From JAVBMU01 sp031551755 (GTDB taxonomy: Bacteria; Actinomycetota; Actinomycetes; Actinomycetales; Cellulomonadaceae), in contig JAVBNE010000078.1 in NCBI GenBank assembly GCA_031551755.1, positions 1 through 64,000 on the forward strand: 64,000 nt of DNA. The letters run 5' to 3'. The notes under the pieces were generated by a model, which saw nothing but the letters and a program-made list of their open reading frames with translations, was not told the origin of the DNA and made no database searches. The position numbers and the translations under genes were made by a program. Position 1 is the stretch's first letter. Each line of letters starts with the position of its first letter. Shown here piece by piece: positions 36,329-46,000 of the stretch.

Positions 36329-38241
36329 CCGACAAATGCGCTGCGTGCGGGTCCCTCTACTCCGAGGGTGCCGCCTACTGTGCCGTCTGCGGCCAGCCAC
36401 TGGGCGGGGTCGCACCGGCCCCGCCCATGCCCGGCACCAACGCATCCGCGCCCGCGGTCGGCCCCCCCATCGCGGCGCCTCCAGGTGGGATACCGGTCGT
36501 GTCAGCGCCACCGGTCGGTCCGGGCACGCCGATCGGTGCGCCGCCTGCTGTCGGGTTCGCGGCGGAGTCGGAGGTCTGTTCGGACACCCAGCTCTCGGCC
36601 TGGCCGCAGGGGGGAACCGAGGGGTCTGAGGCAGCGCCGTTGGGCCGGAGGTTCCTGGCTGTACTGTTCGATTTCGCGGTGATCGGCGTAGTGCTCCTGG
36701 CGCTGTGGCTGGTCGGCCGGGCGGCCGATTTCCCGACGACGATCGTGTCGGCGGGATGCGCCGTCGGCTACTGGCTATTCATCGCCTGGTGGGAGGGGCG
36801 CACTGGTAAGACGATCGGCAACCTGGCCATGGGGGTCGTCACCCTCGACATCGACCGGCTGACGCCGATCGGCTTCGGACGGGCCCTGGTGCGCTGGGTG
36901 ATCGTGGGCGCGGGTGCGATTGCCCTTGGTGTGGGACAGTTCGTGATCGCACTCAGTGCCGGTTTCGACTCGAGTCCGCGCCGGCAGGGGTGGCACGACA
37001 AGGCGACCAAAGCAGGCGTCTTCCGGCGGCAGCCCGCAGCGTCGATGCTCGCGCCTGTCGCGAAGATATCCGGCCCTGATGGCCGGGTTCGTCCGGGTGC
37101 GATCGCGGGCGTGCCGACAAGCGCCTCCGGACCGCGTGGTTACGGGCAGCCAGGTGCGGCGCCGGATCCTTGGACGTTCCCCTCCGCGGCAGCTGCACGC
37201 GGTGTTCGTGGTGGTCTGATCACGGGCGCACCCGGGATCTCGCGATCGGTTGACGACACGGATGACGGACCGGTCACCGCGCAGCATCCCGTGGTATCGC
37301 CGGGGTCCGCTCCGGTGCCTGGGGCGCCCGCCGTTCCCTTGGCGCCCGCCGGTTCCGGTGCCTCGGCGAAGTCCGCGGCGCCGGTTTCGCAGCCGGTCGC
37401 TCCGGCGCCTGCAGTGCCCGCCGTTCCCTTGGTGCCTGCCCCGGCGAAGTCCGCGGCGCCGGCATCGCAGCCGGTCACTCCGGCGCCTGGGGCCGTAAAG
37501 CCGACGGAACCGCCCACCTCGACGGCAAAGGTTCCGATCGTGGCGGAGCCGCCGCTTGCCTCAGCCGCCTTCGTTCCGCCGATTGTGGCGGCCTCGCCCG
37601 CATCGGCACCGGCGCCCATCACCGGTATCCCGGTTGTGGCACCACCAGTGAAGTCGTCGGCTGTGGGGGGATCGGCGCCGACGGCCGCGGCAACGGCCAC
37701 CCCCCTGACGCCGCCGCCGACGGCCGGTCCGCAGGTACCCGTGGTGGCGGCCCCCGCGGCCGTACCCACTCCCGCGGCGGCGCCTTCGGTAGTCGAGGTC
37801 AAGGTTCCGGCGGTCGAACCTGCCGGCCCTTTCCCCGCGGAGGAGTCCCAGGAGAGCACCCGGTTTCCGACTGAGGGGCGCCAGCCACCGCGACTCGAGT
37901 CGGCGCCCGTCGTCCCGGTGCTCGTCGAGCTGGAAAGCGGCGAGCGGAGACTCATCAGTAGGCCGACGTTGGTCGGCCGCAACCCACAGACGCCGGATGG
38001 CTCCGACTGGGAGCTGCTGCCATTGGCCGACCCCGGTCATTCGGTCTCCAAAACCCACCTGGAGCTCGGCATCGACCCGGGTGGACTCTGGGTTCGCGAC
38101 CGTGGCTCAACCAACGGCACCATCGTCTCCGTGCCCGGTTCGCCGCCGCGATTGGTCGACATCACTGATCACGTCCGGGTGCCTGTGGGGGCCACGATTC
38201 ATGTGGGCGATTGCCGTCTCGTGGTGGTGGGCACCCGATGA
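36325..38241 (+). CDS. Zinc-ribbon / RDD membrane / FHA domain protein
   Basis: 638 residues from ATG 36325 (ATGA overlap; an upstream in-frame start lies inside the preceding gene). An N-terminal zinc ribbon (CAACGSLYSEGAAYCAVCG) is followed by an RDD-type membrane domain (about 105-235, with GRTGKTIGNLAMGVVTLD). A long Pro/Ala/Val-rich linker follows (about 245-520). A C-terminal FHA domain carries GRN, SKTHLEL and GSTNGT. The FHA signature is intact, so it likely binds phospho-threonine on the cytoplasmic side, possibly written by the kinase at 40680. Confidence 0.85.
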   Translation: MTDKCAACGSLYSEGAAYCAVCGQPLGGVAPAPPMPGTNASAPAVGPPIAAPPGGIPVVSAPPVGPGTPIGAPPAVGFAAESEVCSDTQLSAWPQGGTEGSEAAPLGRRFLAVLFDFAVIGVVLLALWLVGRAADFPTTIVSAGCAVGYWLFIAWWEGRTGKTIGNLAMGVVTLDIDRLTPIGFGRALVRWVIVGAGAIALGVGQFVIALSAGFDSSPRRQGWHDKATKAGVFRRQPAASMLAPVAKISGPDGRVRPGAIAGVPTSASGPRGYGQPGAAPDPWTFPSAAAARGVRGGLITGAPGISRSVDDTDDGPVTAQHPVVSPGSAPVPGAPAVPLAPAGSGASAKSAAPVSQPVAPAPAVPAVPLVPAPAKSAAPASQPVTPAPGAVKPTEPPTSTAKVPIVAEPPLASAAFVPPIVAASPASAPAPITGIPVVAPPVKSSAVGGSAPTAAATATPLTPPPTAGPQVPVVAAPAAVPTPAAAPSVVEVKVPAVEPAGPFPAEESQESTRFPTEGRQPPRLESAPVVPVLVELESGERRLISRPTLVGRNPQTPDGSDWELLPLADPGHSVSKTHLELGIDPGGLWVRDRGSTNGTIVSVPGSPPRLVDITDHVRVPVGATIHVGDCRLVVVGTR

Positions 38242-39017
38242 ACCCGGATGCAGAGGTCGAGGTCATGCTCTCCTGGGGCGCGGCCTCACACCGGGGGACG
38301 AGGCGCATGCTCAACGAGGACCGCTTCCTGGCGACGGGGTCGGTCTTCTTCGTGGCGGACGGCATGGGCGGTCACGAAGCGGGTGAGGTCGCGAGTACTG
38401 CGGCAGTCGATGCCATGCGGCCACTGGGTGAACTCCAGGTGGTCACCCCGGAGGACGTCATGGTGTGTCTCGATGATGCTCAAAAGGCGGTTCGGGCGAT
38501 CAGTACCGACCCGGGTCGAGGGGCCGGCACGACGGTGACCGGGGTCGCGATCGCGGAGCAGGAGGGGATGCCCTACTGGCTCGTGACGAATGTCGGGGAC
38601 TCACGCACTTACCGCTATTCAAGCAATATCCTTGAGCAAGTAAGTATTGACCATTCTGAAGTTCAAGAAATGGTTGATGCTGGAATGTTGACCAAGGCCG
38701 AGGCGCTGACCCACCCGAGGCGACATGTCGTCACGCGGGCTTTGGGGTCGCGAGAAGATCCGGAACCCGACTTTTGGTACCTGCCGATCACGGCAGGAGA
38801 CAGGATGATGGTCTGTTCCGACGGCTTGACGGGTGAACTATCGAACGGCCAAATTGAGGTGATTCTCGACCAACACCCGGAACCCCAGAATGCCGCTGAC
38901 CAGTTGGTTCGCGGGGCAATCGCCGCTGGCGGGCGGGATAACATTACGGTCGTCGTCATCGATGCCATGGTGGTTATGCGCGATGCCGACTCAGCCTCGG
39001 ATAGCTCCGGGGGATAG
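38238..39017 (+). CDS. PP2C-family Ser/Thr phosphatase
   Basis: 259 residues from ATG 38238 (ATGA overlap). Metal-binding and core motifs are all present: RRMLNEDRF, VADGMGGHEAGEVAS, TNVGDSRTYRY, CSDGLTGEL and GGRDNITVVV. It is a soluble Mn/Mg-dependent phosphatase expected to reverse the kinase encoded 2 kb downstream. A short AT-rich patch (about 38616-38690) interrupts the otherwise GC-rich codon use without breaking the frame. Confidence 0.9.
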   Translation: MNPDAEVEVMLSWGAASHRGTRRMLNEDRFLATGSVFFVADGMGGHEAGEVASTAAVDAMRPLGELQVVTPEDVMVCLDDAQKAVRAISTDPGRGAGTTVTGVAIAEQEGMPYWLVTNVGDSRTYRYSSNILEQVSIDHSEVQEMVDAGMLTKAEALTHPRRHVVTRALGSREDPEPDFWYLPITAGDRMMVCSDGLTGELSNGQIEVILDQHPEPQNAADQLVRGAIAAGGRDNITVVVIDAMVVMRDADSASDSSGG

Positions 39018-40678
39018 TGCAAAGTGAGCCGACGACGATACCCTTCCGGGGGATGTTCGTCTCCAGATGGGTGGATTGCCTGATGTTGCGTTACGAGACT
39101 GGTACAGGCTGCGCGATCGCGCGCGGCGATGCGGTCGTGCTCCTGCGACCGAACACCGATCACGACCTGGTCATGCGGCTGTGGGAACAGCTGGGTGAGG
39201 ACTCGGGTCTGGTTGAGGTGTTGCAGGTATTGACCGGCGCCTTCGGGCCGAATCTGCGCACCGTACCGCCGTTCGCCTCGGTGGTCGTCAAGGACCGGAA
39301 GGTGCACGTCGCGGTCCGTGGCGAGATGTCCGTTTCCCTGGATATCGAGAATAACGGCGAGATCGAGCGACTGCACGTCGACGGCATGGACGTCACGACA
39401 TGGTCGGAGCGAGTCCTCGATAACGTCGTCGACCTGATGGTCGGACTCGGGGTCGGAACCCCGGGCGCTGCCATGCTCGACGACGACGCATTGCCGCTCG
39501 GCGACGGTGTCGTTCGGGCGGATGCCCTCGCTCGTCAGCTCGCGCCGCGACCGGTCAAGGCCGTTCCGGAGCCTGTTCGCGCCGCCGAGCCTGCGCCCGC
39601 GCCGGCCGAGGATGCAGGTTCTAGCCGCCGCCGGAACCCTGGTGCCGGGCGTACCCGCGTGGACTCCGAGGAGTCTCGCCGGACCAGTCCTGGACAGGCA
39701 GCTCGCGCGGCAGCGATCTCCGAAGAGACGATCGCCCCGGTGGAGGAGCCGCGGGCGGCCGCCCCGCGCAAGACAGCCGCACCTGTCTCCGCCGCAACCT
39801 CGGCCCCGGCGCCGGTGGCGGCTGCGAAGGCGACGGTCACGGACGGCGCCGAGGGCGACGACGACTACAGCCACCTGTGGGGCTCGACGGTTCTGCGCAA
39901 CGTCGAGGACGCTGCGGTGCGTCCGGCCGATGGTGAGGACGAGGCCCCCCAGGCCAAGGCCGTGCCTAGAGCGGTAGCCAAGGAGGCGCCGGCCGCCAAG
40001 GCCGCAGCTCGCAAGGAATCTCTGGACGACCACGACGGACACACCGTGACGTCGGCCGAGATGGCCAGGTTGCGTGCCGCTGCTGCTTCACCGGCGGCTG
40101 CCGCGCCTGCGGCGAAGCCCGCGGCCGCGAAGGCAGCCACGGCGAAGCCCGCCGCGACCAAGCCCGCAGCGACCAAGTCGGCCGAGCCGATTGCCGCCGA
40201 ACCGGGTCGTCCCGGGACTGGGCAGCACATCCTGGCCCGGACCTGCCGGAACGGGCACGCCAACCCGCCATCGCGGGAGGCGTGTGCGGTGTGTGGCATC
40301 GCCCTGGAAGGCGACGCCGACCTCGCCCGGCGGCCTGCCTTGGGTCGGATCGTGGTCTCGACGGGCGAAGTGGTCGAACTCGACCGCGGCGTCGTGGTCG
40401 GCCGTCGTCCCCGGGTGGTCCGTGGTGCCGGTGGCGAAACACCGCGCCTGGTCACCGTGCCCAGTCCGCAGCAGGACATCTCCCGGTCACATGTCGAGGT
40501 TCGCCTGGAGGGCTGGCATGTGCTGGTCAACGACATGAACACCACGAATGGCACGACCCTGTTGCGTGTCGGCCAGCCGCCGCGTCGGCTGCACCCTTCG
40601 GAGCCCATCCTCGTCGTTGACGGAGACGTGGCCGACCTCGGTGACGGGGTGACCCTGACGTTCGAGGGGCTGCGGTGA
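39017..40678 (+). CDS. FHA domain protein with zinc ribbon
   Basis: 553 residues if GTG 39017 is used (1-bp overlap with the phosphatase stop). ATG 39083 (MLRYETGTGCAIARGD) is an equally good start. The N-terminal ~150 residues form an unrecognised domain. A long Ala/Pro/Lys-rich linker follows, including AKPAATKPAATK repeats. A zinc ribbon (CRNGHANPPSREACAVCG) precedes a C-terminal FHA domain with VVGRRP, ISRSHVEV and TTNGTTL. The FHA signature is intact. Confidence 0.8.
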   Translation: MQSEPTTIPFRGMFVSRWVDCLMLRYETGTGCAIARGDAVVLLRPNTDHDLVMRLWEQLGEDSGLVEVLQVLTGAFGPNLRTVPPFASVVVKDRKVHVAVRGEMSVSLDIENNGEIERLHVDGMDVTTWSERVLDNVVDLMVGLGVGTPGAAMLDDDALPLGDGVVRADALARQLAPRPVKAVPEPVRAAEPAPAPAEDAGSSRRRNPGAGRTRVDSEESRRTSPGQAARAAAISEETIAPVEEPRAAAPRKTAAPVSAATSAPAPVAAAKATVTDGAEGDDDYSHLWGSTVLRNVEDAAVRPADGEDEAPQAKAVPRAVAKEAPAAKAAARKESLDDHDGHTVTSAEMARLRAAAASPAAAAPAAKPAAAKAATAKPAATKPAATKSAEPIAAEPGRPGTGQHILARTCRNGHANPPSREACAVCGIALEGDADLARRPALGRIVVSTGEVVELDRGVVVGRRPRVVRGAGGETPRLVTVPSPQQDISRSHVEVRLEGWHVLVNDMNTTNGTTLLRVGQPPRRLHPSEPILVVDGDVADLGDGVTLTFEGLR

Positions 40679-40679
40679 G

Positions 40680-42290
40680 GTGAGCCGACGCCGTGCACCG
40701 TCGCCCCCGCCTCGGATCGAGGGCTACGAGTACGTCCGGGCCATCGGCTCCGGTGGCTTCTCCGACGTCTTCCTCTACCAGCAACACCGGTCCGGACGGC
40801 AAGTGGCCGTCAAGGTGCTGCTCAAGGAGTGGACGAGCGAGGCTCAACGCACAGCATTCGATGCCGAAGCGGACCTCATGGCCACGCTGTCGACGCATCC
40901 GTCGATCGTCACGATGTACCACGCGGCCGTCTCCCCGGACGGGCGCCCGTACCTCACCATGGAGTACTGCTCCCGGCCCAACCTTGGTGTGCGTTATCGC
41001 AAGGAGCGGTTCTCCGTCGCAGAGGTCCTGCGGACCGGGGTTCAGATAGCCGGCGCAGTGGAGACCGTCCACCGCGCCGGCATTCTGCACCGTGACATCA
41101 AACCGGCGAACATCCTCATCACCGACTACGGTCAGCCCGCGCTGACCGATTTCGGAATCTCGGCGACGTTGGACGACGCGCCGGCCGCCGAGGGCATGTC
41201 CATTCCGTGGTCGCCACCCGAGACATTCGCACAGCCGCCCACGGCCTCGACCGCCAGCGACGTGTGGGCCTTGGCGGCCACGTTGTTCAGCCTGCTCGCG
41301 GGGCGCACTCCGTTCGAGCGGTCGGATGCGCCGAACACGAATGACCACCTGATCTCCCGGATCGAGACCGTCCCCCTGGCGCCCACCAGCCGCTCCGATG
41401 TGCCACCGTCCCTCGAACTAGCCCTGGCGACGGCGATGGCCAAGTCGCCCGCCAATCGCTACGCGTCGGCCCTTGAGTTCGGGCGGGCGCTCCAGCGCAT
41501 CCAGAGCGAGTTGGCCATGGAGGTCACCCCGCTCGCCCTTCGTGACGATGCCGGTCACGAGGTGCCGTCCGCGCCGGCTGATCCGGGCGATGACGACGGC
41601 ACCAGGCTGCGGGGAGTGGTCACGATCGACCCTGGTGGCCGGACTCCGCTCGTGGCCGGCCAGCCGACCCCCGGGGGGATACCGTCCTTCGCCGCCGTCG
41701 CCCAGGGACCTGGTGCGCGGGCGACCTCGACGGCGATCCCTGCGGCTCGAGTCGCGGTCAGCGACGTGCTTACGGATCGGTCGGCCGCCGGCGCAGCCGC
41801 CTGGGCGGATTCCGCAATCGAGGACACCGTGATCGGCACGTCGGTCTCGCAGGTGACCGACGACGCGGCCCAGCGCAAGACCTGGCCCTTGGCGACGGCC
41901 GTGGTGGCAGTGCTCGCCATCGCGGGCGGTGTTGTGGCCTATGTCCAGAGTCAAGGTAAGCCGGAGTCGACCGATGCGCCCAGCGGGACGACGGCGGTGC
42001 CTGGGCAGAACATCGGAGAATTGGTCCCGACGGTGGTGAACCTGGCCGGTGAGTACGACGCGGCCGCTCAGTCCGCCGTCTTCGCTTGGTCGGACGACCC
42101 GGACGAGGCAAAGCCGGGGGACACGTATCGCTGGCGGCGGGTGGACCCGCTTCATGAGACCAAACCGGCGCAGACCACCGAACGGCAGGTGAGCCTCCCG
42201 GCGGAGCCGGGAGAGCGCATCTGCATCGAGGTGGTCGTGGTGCGCAACGGAAAGCCCTCCTACGAGGCCGAGCAGGCTTGTTCCTCATGA
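40680..42290 (+). CDS. Membrane-anchored Ser/Thr protein kinase
   Basis: 536 residues from GTG 40680. The kinase domain occupies about 15-270: glycine loop GSGGFSDVF, catalytic lysine Lys45 (VAVKVL), HRD motif with Asp139 (LHRDIKPANIL), and DFG Asp157. A linker leads to one membrane helix (about 403-425). The ~110-residue outer part has no PASTA repeats. It is expected to phosphorylate threonines read by the FHA domains encoded around it. The stop overlaps the next gene by 4 bp. Confidence 0.9.
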   Translation: MSRRRAPSPPPRIEGYEYVRAIGSGGFSDVFLYQQHRSGRQVAVKVLLKEWTSEAQRTAFDAEADLMATLSTHPSIVTMYHAAVSPDGRPYLTMEYCSRPNLGVRYRKERFSVAEVLRTGVQIAGAVETVHRAGILHRDIKPANILITDYGQPALTDFGISATLDDAPAAEGMSIPWSPPETFAQPPTASTASDVWALAATLFSLLAGRTPFERSDAPNTNDHLISRIETVPLAPTSRSDVPPSLELALATAMAKSPANRYASALEFGRALQRIQSELAMEVTPLALRDDAGHEVPSAPADPGDDDGTRLRGVVTIDPGGRTPLVAGQPTPGGIPSFAAVAQGPGARATSTAIPAARVAVSDVLTDRSAAGAAAWADSAIEDTVIGTSVSQVTDDAAQRKTWPLATAVVAVLAIAGGVVAYVQSQGKPESTDAPSGTTAVPGQNIGELVPTVVNLAGEYDAAAQSAVFAWSDDPDEAKPGDTYRWRRVDPLHETKPAQTTERQVSLPAEPGERICIEVVVVRNGKPSYEAEQACSS

Positions 42291-42997
42291 ATGAACTGGC
42301 GATCGACTTTTGTGGTGAGTGGTTCCACCTGGACCCCGCCGGAGGTCCGTTCGAGATCGGCCGTGAGGGCGACATCGCCATCGAGGACAACCTCTACCTG
42401 CACCGGCGCTTCCTGCGGCTGACTTTCGACAACCTCTGGTGGCTGGCCAATGTGGGATCGTTGCTGTCGGCCACGGTCTCCGATGCCCAGGGCGGTGTCC
42501 AGTCCTGGCTCTCCCCGGGCAACCGTCTGCCGTTGGTGACGCCCACCACCTCAGTCGTCTTCACCGCGGGTCCGACCACCTATGAGCTGATCGCGCACCT
42601 CTCCGATGCGCCGTACCAGGAGGTGCGGCCCGCCCGGCCGAGCAACGGCACGACGACGATCGGCATGGCGGGATTCACCATCAGTCAGAAGCAGCTCATC
42701 GTGGCTTTGGCTGAACCGATGCTCCGCCGTGAGGGTACGGGTCTCTCCGAGCTGCCGTCCTCGGCGGCCGCGGCCCAACGGCTGGGATGGGCGACGACCC
42801 GGTTCAACCGCAAGCTGGACAACGTCTGCGAGAAGCTCGACCGGATCGGCGTCAAGGGACTACGTGGTGGAGCGGGGGCACAGGCGACGAACCGCCGAGC
42901 GCGGCTGGTCGAGTTCGCGGTCACCTCGCGGCTCGTCACTGCGGCCGACCTGCCGTTGCTCGACGGCTCCGGTGATGAAGCCGACTTGGACGACTGA
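42287..42997 (+). CDS. Degenerate FHA + winged-helix protein
   Basis: 236 residues from ATG 42287 (ATGA overlap). The N-terminal ~110 residues look like an FHA domain (FEIGREGDIAIED) but lack the S-x-x-H and N-G residues that grip phospho-threonine (YLHRRFLRL and NVGSLLSATV instead). Residues ~125-225 resemble a winged helix (SAAAAQRLGWATTRFNRKLDNVCEKLDRIGV). It could be a regulator of the locus. Relatives of this layout occur beside type VII-like ATPases in actinobacteria, to my knowledge without assigned function. Confidence 0.65.
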   Translation: MNELAIDFCGEWFHLDPAGGPFEIGREGDIAIEDNLYLHRRFLRLTFDNLWWLANVGSLLSATVSDAQGGVQSWLSPGNRLPLVTPTTSVVFTAGPTTYELIAHLSDAPYQEVRPARPSNGTTTIGMAGFTISQKQLIVALAEPMLRREGTGLSELPSSAAAAQRLGWATTRFNRKLDNVCEKLDRIGVKGLRGGAGAQATNRRARLVEFAVTSRLVTAADLPLLDGSGDEADLDD

Positions 42998-43038
42998 CGT
43001 CCCACAACCACACCGGTATCCCCGGGGACTAGGAAGAC

Positions 43039-46000
43039 ATGCGGATCAAGGCCACGTTGCGTCGAGGAGACGGGACCCAGGACGACATCGTCATCACGGC
43101 GGATGCGGCGGCTACCGTGGCCGAGATCGCGGCCACGGTGGCTCGGGTCGACCCGGCGGCGAGTTCGGGCGAGTTGGAGCGGCCCCGGACGTTGCGGGCA
43201 CAGCTGCCCGGTCAGGACGCGCCGGTACTCCTGCCCGGTAGTGCGGCCATCGGTGACGCATGGATCGGCTCCGGTGCGGTCATCGCGGTGGTCGATCAGG
43301 GGCCGGCCAGCTTCGATCTGCCCCAGTCGGATTCCCCACTCGCACATGTGCAGGTCGAGTCGGGTGGGCGTTCGCGCGCCTACAAGCTGGCCGTCGGCTC
43401 GTATGTTGTGGGCCGGGCGCCGAGTTGCGACATCGTGGTGGAAGACCCGCTCGTCTCAGCGCGCCACCTGCGCATCGACGTGGGTGAGTCCGTCGATGTG
43501 GTGGACCTCGGCTCGGCGAACGGCACCTTCGTCGACGGTGGGCACGTGGCGCGGCTCCACGTGGAAAACGCCGAACGGTTGACCGCGGGGTCCACCACGA
43601 TCCTGGTCGAACGTGCAGCCGCGGCTGCGCTGACCGGGGTGACCCCCAAGGCCGGGCCGGTGCCGTTCAACCGTTCCCCGCGGGTGGAGGTGCGCTATGC
43701 GGGGACTGAATTCGAATCCCCCGAGTTGCCGAAGGAGAGCGAGCCGCCCAACTTCCCGTTCCTGATGCTGCTCGCACCGATCGTGATGGGTGCGGGGATG
43801 TACCTCATGACGAATAACCCCCGGTCGCTGCTGTTCATCGTCATGACCCCGATGATGATGGCCGGGAACTACTTCACGCAACGCAAGTCCGGCAAGAAGC
43901 GATTGGCGCGCGACATCGCAAGGGTCGACGAGCGACTCGAGTCCCTGAAGGTCTCCCTGGCTACCGAACGTGAACTCGAGCGATCGGTTCGCCTCCGAGA
44001 GGCCCCGGCCACCCCGCTCGTCTTCGCGGAGGCGATGCGACTGCGCCCGCTGTTGTGGACCAGGCGCCCCGAACACTGGAACTTCCTGACGGTGCGGCTT
44101 GGCGTGGGCACGATGACCTCGCGGAACACGGTCAAGACGCAGGGGAAGGGGGCAGTACTGCCGGAGTTCCAGGAGCGGTTGGACACCCTGGTCGAGGCGA
44201 ATCGCACCATCGACGGCGTGCCGGTTGTCGAGAGCCTGCACGATGCCGGTGCGCTGGGATTCGCGGGGCCGCCCGACCGGGTGATCGGCACCCTCAATTC
44301 GGTTCTCCTCCAACTTACGGCCCTCCATGCTCCCTCCGAGGTGGTGGTGGCCGGGTTGGTGAGCTCGGTGTGGACTGAGCCGCTGCAATGGCTCAAATGG
44401 ATCCCGCACACCTCCTCGCCGCTCAGCCCGCTGGGGGTGCACCACCTGACCGACTCCGCCAGCAGCGCCGCCACTTTGCTGGGGGAGCTGGAAGGGCTGA
44501 TCACCACGCGATTGCGCCAGGCGAAGGTGGAACGCCGGGGAGCCATCGCGAAGGACAACGCAGCGATCGAACGCGGTTCGGAGGTCGGCTCGGTCCGGGG
44601 ACCGGACGGCACGAAGTCGCCGCTGCCCGCAGTGATCGTGGTGATCTCGGACGACATCGACATCGAACGCGCCCGGTTGATCCAGTTGGCCGAAACCGGC
44701 CCGGACGCGGGTGTCTTCCCGTTGTGGATCGCCACCGACCCGGCCCAGCTGCCGGCTGCCTGCCGCACCTTCGTCTCAGTCGATCCGCAGACCGGGCCGC
44801 GAGTCGGGTTGGTGCGCCTCGGGGAATGGGTCGACGATGTCCAGCTCGAGGAGCTCGACGCGGCCGGCGCGATCCAGTACGGCCGCCGGATGTCGCCGGT
44901 CTTCGACGCGGGTGCCCTCGTCGAAGACGCCAGTGACCTCCCGCGGTCGGTCGCGATGACGACGCTGCTGGGTCACGAACTCTTCGAGTCGGCCGAAGCC
45001 GTGGTTGATCGGTGGAACCAGAACCAGTCGATCAACGATCGCTCGGGCGGCCCGCTGGTGCGGCGTCGGCCCGGCTCCCTGCGTGCCGTGGTGGGTTCGG
45101 CGGGCGCGGACCCCCTGCACTTGGATCTGCGTTCGCAGGGTCCGCATGCCCTCGTGGGCGGCACGACCGGCTCGGGGAAGTCGGAGTTCCTTCAGGCTTG
45201 GGTGCTGGGGATGGCGGCGGAGTACAGCCCCGACCGGGTCACCTTCCTCTTCGTCGACTACAAAGGTGGCTCGGCCTTCGCCGACTGTGTGCGGCTGCCG
45301 CATTGTGTCGGTCTGGTGACGGACCTGTCGCCACAGTTGGTGATCCGTGCACTGACCAGCCTCCGGGCGGAGCTGCACTACCGTGAACGGCTGTTCAACC
45401 GGAAAAGTGCCAAGGACATCCTCGAGCTCGAACGCCGGGGTGACCCGGAGTGTCCGCCGGCGCTGGTGATCGTGATCGACGAGTTCGCGGCCCTTGCCGG
45501 TGAGGTGCCGGAATTCGTCGACGGCGTGGTGGACGTCGCCCAGCGCGGCCGGTCCCTGGGGATTCACTTGGTGATGGCCACGCAGCGGCCGGCCGGGGTG
45601 ATCAAGGACAGCCTGCGTTCGAATACCAACCTCCGAGTGGCCCTGCGCATGGCCGATGAGGCGGATTCCCAGGACGTGCTGGGCGTGAAGGATGCCGCGC
45701 ATTTCGACCCGGAGATTCCCGGCCGGGGTGCGGTCAAGACCGGACCGGGGCGGTTGCGTACTTTCCAGAGCGGCTACGCCGGTGGCTGGACCAGGCAGGG
45801 GCCGGATAAGCAGGCCACGATCACCGTGGCACGCCTGCGGTTCGGTGGGGAGGTGCAGTGGGAGGAGCCGGTCGCTCAAGAGTTGCCCGAACTTGAGGAT
45901 CTCGGCCCGAACGATCAACAGCGGCTGGTCGCGCGAATCGTCGAGGCGTTTGCGGCCCAGGAGATCCCCGCACCACGACGGCCGTGGCTCGACGCGCTGG

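Noticed and set aside
37315..37500. Repetitive Pro/Ala segments in the RDD-FHA gene as a CRISPR-like or mobile repeat
   Set aside because: The repeats are in-frame codons of a flexible protein linker with no regular spacer.
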